Source of the DNA: Setaria digitata
Lineage: Eukaryota; Nematoda; Chromadorea; Rhabditida; Setariidae
Length of the DNA: 64,000 nucleotides
NCBI GenBank assembly: GCA_003640385.1
Contig: RCAB01000049.1
Coordinates: forward strand, 166,878-230,877
Reading direction: 5' to 3'
In this document: in pieces, positions 59,601 through 64,000 of the stretch
How positions within the stretch are numbered: the stretch's first letter is position 1
How the letters are laid out: every line of letters starts with the position of its first letter
The notes under the pieces: generated by a model
What the model saw: only the letters and a program-made list of their open reading frames with translations
Databases searched by the model: none
Told to the model about the DNA's origin: nothing
Translations under genes and position numbers: made by a program

Positions 59601-62600
59601 GATAAATATATCTAGCAAAGAGATGGTGATACCTTTCAGTCTCTTCCTTTTTCTTTCGTGTCAAATATTCAAAAGAGCGCGAAAACAAGCTGGAACACGG
59701 TACTTGAACTTCAGATAATGCTCTGCAATGTATAAATTTTTTTTGATAATTTCTTGCAATTTAAGACAACAGATATAACAGCTGTATTCAAATATTCAAT
59801 TCATTAAGTGATACATTAAGAAATTTTCTACATCTCTTCATATTTGGCCTACCGAATCAGAAGGATCTATCTTTCCACATCTATGCAGCATATAGTATTA
59901 AAAAAAATTCCTGCAAGATATATTGAAATTGATAAAATATAAAAAAACTGTGCTTGGTACTTCACTTTGTTAACCTTCTTACATACCCCACAGTCAAGAA
60001 AAAATAAAATTATACAAGTGTAATAATAATCTGAATTGGAGTAATCATTAATCATACTGAAAAAAAATAAATGAAATGTGTCAAATTTACAAATATTTCA
60101 AAGAAACATTTGTTCCCACTGATTTTTTCTAATGCAATATTATGGAAAATGTAATTAGGAACTAAACGAACACAATGGTTTTGGTGGTTTTGTTGGTGCC
60201 ATTGGGAAGATTTGGAGATTCTAATGGTGTTGTAACGTCTGCGATCTATAAAGTAAATATAAATATGCAAAGCAATAAAGCTCCCTTTCTTCCACGTCCT
60301 TTCCACACAATAATTATATCAATCAACTACCTAACAGTATTGACAACAATATGCGATGAGGGTATGTATTGCTTATCCCTCGTATATAACGATATAATAA
60401 CGGCGACATTTATTCATAACAAGAAAAAATAGAAGGAAAAGAAATTAACTAAAAAAGAAAACAAAAGCAAATGCGTTCAGAAATGAATTAGAATACGAGA
60501 AATTGATGAAAAAAGTTTTCTTTCTTGTTTTTTAGCCATGCGGAAAACTTCTGGCAAAAGAAAGAAGAAACAAAAAAAAATTCCTCCACAGATTTACTGG
60601 AATTAAATTTTGAGTTTATCAGAAAACAAGAAAAATTCTAAAATATGCTTGCTTATTGTAGATATATCAATAATAAGCACTGAATAACTTTCTTGATTGT
60701 CAGCAAGTCTGATCAAGCTTATGTGTGATATACTAAAACCAATTTTCGACTCGATGAAGAATAGGGAACAGATCAATACTGATAAGTTGTCTACTTTTAG
60801 TTAAAATAAGTCTTCTGCAGTGGCCTAATAAAGTTTGCAAATACTGCAAAATTTCAACTACCCAGAATAGAGGAGAAAATATATTTATCACTAGTAATTC
60901 GTGCTGTGTAATCATAAGAAATTATTGGTGACAATATTTTCTACGGAAAGGAACCTACAGGCAAAAAATAATAAATTTTATCTGAGAATCTCGCAGTCGT
61001 CAAATTATTCTGCTTGAGCTATCCGAAAGCAAAGACTGCAAATTATCCGGACCTTAACAATTACAATTATTTCTGTTATCCTCACAATTCGATTTCCAAG
61101 CAAGATTTATTCTCTACCAGTACTTATTCTTTGTATACAATTAATCCATGAAACGGTTCATTTTTAACTAAGCCGAGGAAAACTATAAAAAAGCAATTTT
61201 TTGTGGACTACTGTAAGAAAGCAGCAATCACTAGTATTAATTTAGTAGAAAAAATATGACCTCTTGTCATTTATCCCTTTCAAATATTTACTTTTCCTAT
61301 TATATAATTTGTTAGGAATGAAAAACTAACTACTGAAAACTTGAGAAAACGACCATGCATTCACATTTCATATATCCATTCCATTGGGAATTTTATATTA
61401 TGAATGCTTATACTTACTTTTCGACTTTTTTCCTCATCTGTTCGCATCTTCACTTTATTGGAACTAAGCAACAAATCAAAAGTTCCACGTGTTGTTTTCA
61501 TCTTGTCTGTTGTTTTACTGAATGGTGTTAGTTCAGTCGACAGAGTTTGTTTATTGATAAATAATTTTAGCTTCTCGGTGGAACAATTTATTGGGATCTA
61601 GAACGAATCATACAATTAAATTAAAATGACATTACAAAACGAAGGAGTTGATGGAAGCAATCCTTTATCATTATGAATTAATTAATCAAAGTTTTACCGA
61701 GCATATTTTCTGGGTTCTTTTTATTTCAAAATTCAAATTCTAATTGAGAGTGTTTGTGAACCCATGTGCTAAAAAACATATCTTTTTCCTAAAGTTCTTT
61801 TATTCATTAGCGTCAAAAAGCCTCCGAAATGATGAAGATATGCCTCGTCATTTATCGTACATTCTTATTCTATTTATCCATCCTTACGCCAACTGTGAAA
61901 ATTAAATAATGTGACCCATAGATACAGATTAATAAAACAAGATTCAAAAACCTACGCACTGTCAAAACTAAATATGGGGTATAATTTACTCCATTTTTTA
62001 CTGGGTCGGAAAATTCCCACTAAAATGGTCAACAGAGTACAAAAGTTACTCAGGAAAGTCATTTACTGCAGCTCATAAGCACCAGTAGAAACATCTGATG
62101 TCCATAAAACAAGAAAAGGGAGGATTAAAAATAAAAACGTGCCTGAATAATCGGGAAAATAAGTGCAATGGTGGAATCTAATAATTTAAAAGGTTTTTCC
62201 AGGTGCGATTTTATTTGAAAATTATAGCGGAAAGTTGCTAAGTCGTTTTATAATCTATTATTTCTAGCTTGTAGGAACAAACCACACAGCATTTCACAAC
62301 TAATCAACACTCTTCATTGAATCCAAAAGACTCTTCGTTTATTTGAAACTGATCGATGATTAATAACAAACACTGAATCATATTCTGGTTCTACGTAAGT
62401 GATATATGATTGAATTACTTGGATGGACTCAGTATACATTTCCATCAAGTCTAGAGTAGCAGCAATTTCATTTGGTGGAATCTAATAATTAAAACTATGC
62501 ATATAAATTTTTGTCAAGATATATACCTTTGTGAAATTTACGTCAGAAAAAGTAATAGGCTGAGATTTTTTAGACATTTCACAGCTCCTGAGAACATATT

Positions 62601-63610
62601 TATCATTTGAACTCTGACTGGTAACATTTGCTTGCTGGAACGATTGACTTGTCAAGCAACTTTCTAGTCCAAAAGCAATTCCATGTCTTGATCTACAAAA
62701 AATCAAATTCAGTTCCAATAAATTAGTGGTACAAAATCAAACAACACAAAAATAACTAGAAAGAGGGCTAAAAAAAATTTTAAATTTAGATGCAGCCACT
62801 TAGACTTCTGTTTTTTTTTTTTTAATTTTGTTATTAAAGCAAAAAAGATAAGTTACATGACCTCTGGAAATGGCACCGAGGATCACCATCTCGATATATT
62901 AAACAATTTGATAACTTCCATAAACAAATTATTAAAGAGTTGGGAAACAAGACAAAAAACGAAGCAAAGAAATAAATTTAAATGATAACGAAAAAGAGTT
63001 CTAAGGATGTTGTCGACCGACACCATGAATAATGATGTAAATAACCTGTATATTATATCTATCAATAATACAGTCATTTAAATTCCAATAATTCAAGGAA
63101 GTAGGAGAAAGACATCTTCGCAATGACTTTATTTTCTATGAGAGAAAAAAAAAACTGGCTTTAAAAGACGAGTCAATTTCTCATTATTTTAAATTCTTCA
63201 CTATGGCCTAAATACTAAGGCTTCAAAACGATTCTTTCATTTGCTATCCCCAATAAAACAAATCCTTCATTATAAGAATTGATGTTTTTAAAAGTTTAAG
63301 AAATCTTTAAACCTAGTAATTTGATAAAATATAACTGGTACCTGTCCTTAACAGGTGATAAGTACATTATACGGTTGATATTCACAGGTGGATCATTCCG
63401 TTTCTTTAAGCTGTGGAAAAGAGTACGAAAATTTGAATATTTCCTAATATCAATACCATCTAAGCAATTCCTATCTGTTGTTCTTGCTAACTTCCCATCA
63501 GCACATTCATCGTTATCATCGTTATCACTCGCCACATCCTTAACTCGATTATGCATAGCAACACATTCTGCTGCACCAATCGCTGCAGTTAATAATTTGG
63601 ATATATTCAT
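26667..63610 (-). CDS. Giant coiled-coil protein, about 2,106 residues in 43 exons
   Basis: Start ATG at 63608-63610, stop TGA at 26667-26669. All 43 exons (listed in the four segment entries) join with compatible phases and sum to 6,321 coding bases, exactly divisible by three. Residues 1 to ~369 are low-complexity, Ser/Thr/Lys/Asp-rich and probably disordered. From ~370 to ~2040 the sequence is dominated by Leu/Glu/Lys/Gln heptads: a long coiled-coil rod. A short Cys-containing piece and a basic, Gln-ending tail close the protein. There are no motor, actin-binding, EF-hand or membrane motifs that I can see. Size and design match centrosomal, rootlet, Golgi or LIN-5-interacting scaffolds, but heptad content alone cannot choose among them, so I give no name. 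Both plus-strand genes at 32.8 kb and 49-52 kb lie in its introns. A split into two genes at ~48.7 kb cannot be excluded. Confidence 0.75.
29176..29193. repeat. (AG)n / (CT)n microsatellite next to an exon
   Basis: On the minus strand this CT run ends in TTAG and looks like an ideal acceptor, but all three reading phases from it hit a stop within 20 bases. The exon at 29060-29156 must therefore use an acceptor a little downstream (GATTTAG). Confidence 0.7.
29600..29633. repeat. (TA)n-rich tract
   Basis: Alternating TA with a few interruptions, inside an intron of the coiled-coil gene. No further signal is seen. Confidence 0.7.
32786..33272 (+). CDS. Small nested gene, 87-residue charged protein of unknown function
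   Basis: Three exons: 32786-32912, 33028-33125 and 33234-33272 (TGA), with phases 1 and 0. The start ATG follows GTGTA. The protein is hydrophilic, without signal peptide or membrane segment: an N-terminal part with a single Cys, a central amphipathic helix (FGQLKEALKEELDNIGKI), and an acidic-basic tail ending KSDDEK. It lies entirely within intron 32661-33597 of the coiled-coil gene, on the opposite strand. Donors (GGTAAAG, GGTTAAG) and the last acceptor (AGCAG) are acceptable, but the first acceptor (AAGAAAG) is poor; the better TTTAG at 33008 leads to a stop. Either that weak site is used or this is a decayed retained copy. I do not recognise the family. Confidence 0.5.
43765..43850 (-). 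promoter_or_regulatory. Possible internal 5' exon for a shorter coiled-coil isoform
   Basis: A GC-rich block (GGCGCCGCTGCCGTCACTG on the minus strand) stands out in the large intron. It is followed by an acceptor-like CTTATAG and ends with a GTAAAAG donor at 43764. In the main frame it exits in phase 1, which does not fit the next exon. As untranslated sequence, however, it would splice to exon 42397-42435, which contains an ATG (MNATDVEKLQ) in frame with the rod. That would make a protein lacking the first ~617 residues. Confidence 0.25.
44866..44963. repeat. 46-bp near-perfect inverted repeat with 6-base loop
   Basis: Arms 44866-44911 and 44918-44963 are reverse complements with one mismatch; the loop is ATGGGA. 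A second, pure A/T palindrome (TTTTTTAATATATATATATATTAAAAAA) follows directly. The transcript in either direction would form a long, nearly uninterrupted stem. It is more perfect than a typical microRNA precursor, so a foldback transposon remnant or a recent inverted duplication is more likely. Confidence 0.85.
48111..48230 (-). other. Possible extra or alternative exon of the coiled-coil gene
   Basis: A minus-strand open stretch of about 36 codons, charged and Lys/Asp-rich (…RNLPDIRDVDDTY), ends at a GTACTT donor in phase 0. An acceptor-like GTGAG precedes it in phase 0, so it could be inserted between exons 48655-48720 and 42397-42435 without breaking the frame. The acceptor is weak and I did not include it in the main model. 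Confidence 0.25.
49045..49070. repeat. Poly-A tract
   Basis: Uninterrupted run of about 25 A, roughly 75 bases before the first recognised globin exon. Its length suggests assembly length uncertainty at this point. Confidence 0.7.
49147..51866 (+). CDS. Two-domain globin nested in an intron (second domain degenerate)
   Basis: Exons 49147-49260, 49475-49593, 49700-49832, 50317-50400, 50651-50821, 51029-51121, 51301-51436 and 51724-51866 (TAG) give 330 residues in one frame; an upstream ATG exon was not found. Domain 1 (about residues 15-165) shows A-helix Trp, the Phe at the CD corner (F77), distal His E7 (H80, in SFHDHCSSF), proximal His F8 (H112, in NIGARHFFYDVYEPH) and H-helix Trp (W148). 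Domain 2 (about 180-320) repeats the pattern: A-helix W187, the E-helix run VITAYDSTYGLTELVDRLD, VSPRIL and H-helix IWWKVARVLE. It has no His at E7, and Cys (C264) sits at the F8 position. Globins bind heme and oxygen or act as redox sensors; domain 2 probably binds no heme normally. The gene lies in coiled-coil intron 48721-53015, opposite strand. The donor after 49832 is non-canonical (ACG|AAGGAA). Confidence 0.75.
53016..57737 (-). other. Coiled-coil gene, segment 2: start of the rod, with a 27-nt microexon
   Basis: Exons 57669-57737, 57344-57449, 57066-57127, 56757-56954, 54529-54555, 53530-53631 and 53016-53120 encode residues 370-592. Heptad-like helices begin here. The fifth is a 27-base microexon encoding LEAEDAKKL, flanked by CATAG and GTATGT; it is in phase 0 on both sides and continues the charged helical pattern. 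The 56757-56954 exon encodes a 66-residue piece with evenly placed Leu/Glu and two Cys. The last exon ends at a GTAAGA donor followed by a 4.3-kb intron that holds the globin gene. Confidence 0.7.
57920..63610 (-). other. Coiled-coil gene, segment 1: N-terminal low-complexity head
   Basis: Exons 63342-63610, 62527-62692, 62419-62481, 61418-61597, 60172-60245, 59633-59722, 58295-58468 and 57920-58010 encode residues 1-369. Splice phases are 2,0,0,0,2,2,2,0. The first exon has an acidic DNDDNDE stretch; the sixth to eighth are rich in Lys, Ser and Asp and include a basic RRLSF sequence of the kind recognised by basophilic kinases. The donor of the 60172 exon (GT|GTTCGT) was chosen because it is the one that keeps phase with the next exon; a GTTTAG donor six bases on would break the frame. 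No predicted coiled coil here; likely a regulatory or targeting region. Confidence 0.7.
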
Positions 63611-63632
63611 TCCAAGTTTGCAAAATGGGTGA

Positions 63633-63635
63633 CTG
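63633..63635 (-). promoter_or_regulatory. Acceptor before the coiled-coil start codon (possible spliced-leader site)
   Basis: On the minus strand TTCTGGGCTCTCAG ends at 63633, leaving a 22-base leader before the ATG at 63610. This spacing is usual for nematode trans-splicing, but an ordinary upstream untranslated exon would look the same. Confidence 0.35.
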
Positions 63636-63844
63636 AGAGCCCAGAAAAGGCTTACTACTTCTCATCAGTATGCAGAAAATATTGAAAATCATTCTAACAC
63701 ATTCAGTGCACGAATTTACTGAACAATTAATTTGCTTTTTGCAATTTCAGTCGCACTTAAACATACAATGTTCATGTCGGTTCATTGAAATAAATCATTA
63801 TGAGGCAGTGATAAATATGTAACACTGACAGATAATACTGGACC

Positions 63845-64000
63845 ATTCCTTCCCCCGCACTCCCCTCTCCCCGCATCCCCCGCACTCCCCTCTCCCCGCA
63901 TCCCCCGCACTACCCTCTCCCCACATCCCCCGCACTCCCCCCCTCTCCTCGCATCCCCCGCACTCCCCTCTCCCCGCATTCCCCGCACTCCCTTCTCCCC
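63845..64000. repeat. GC-rich 25-bp minisatellite running off the right edge
   Basis: At least six copies of a unit close to CGCACTCCCCTCTCCCCGCAT plus CCCC (25 bases) with small substitutions and one length variant. One strand is almost pure C with no A/T-rich spacer, in sharp contrast to the AT-rich window. The opposite strand is G-rich with repeated GGGG runs, so quadruplex formation is conceivable. It continues past the window end. Confidence 0.9.

Noticed and set aside
63782..63988. Gly/Arg/Glu-rich minus-strand open frame
   Set aside because: Purely a translation of the GC-rich 25-bp minisatellite.

Overview
This is an AT-rich eukaryotic window with many short exons, introns that end in TTTCAG- or TTTAG-like acceptors, long A/T tracts and simple repeats. 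A FoxA (PHA-4/HNF-3 type) forkhead gene, a Kunitz-domain gene and a globin of nematode style point to a nematode. The base composition and large introns would suit a parasitic clade III (spirurid or filarial-like) worm, but that placement is inference.

Layout. (1) 1-2126, plus strand: the 3' part of a gene with two Kunitz domains; its 5' end lies outside the window. (2) 2127-14884: about 12.8 kb with no convincing gene, carrying simple repeats, a degenerate 32-bp tandem repeat and a GC-richer island near 11.3-11.5 kb, probably the upstream region of the forkhead gene. (3) 14885-19752, plus: a nine-exon FoxA/pha-4-type gene, 471 codons from the first in-frame ATG. (4) 19753-26666: mostly non-coding. 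(5) 63610 down to 26667, minus: one very long coiled-coil gene. I could thread 43 exons with consistent splice phases into one open frame of about 2,106 residues: a low-complexity head, then almost continuous coiled coil, then a short basic, Gln-rich tail.

Two plus-strand genes sit wholly inside introns of the coiled-coil gene. One is a three-exon gene for an unrecognised 87-residue protein (32786-33272). The other (49147-51866) encodes a protein with two globin domains. Its first domain keeps the distal and proximal histidines; the second keeps the globin pattern but has lost both. One splice donor inside the first globin domain cannot be found in canonical form, so the gene may be damaged or use an unusual site.

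Other points: a near-perfect 46-bp inverted repeat in the largest intron, a probable GC-AG intron, a 27-nt microexon, a possible internal promoter for a shorter coiled-coil isoform, and a GC-rich 25-bp minisatellite just upstream of the long gene at the right edge. All exon models are read by eye and were not checked by alignment or RNA evidence.
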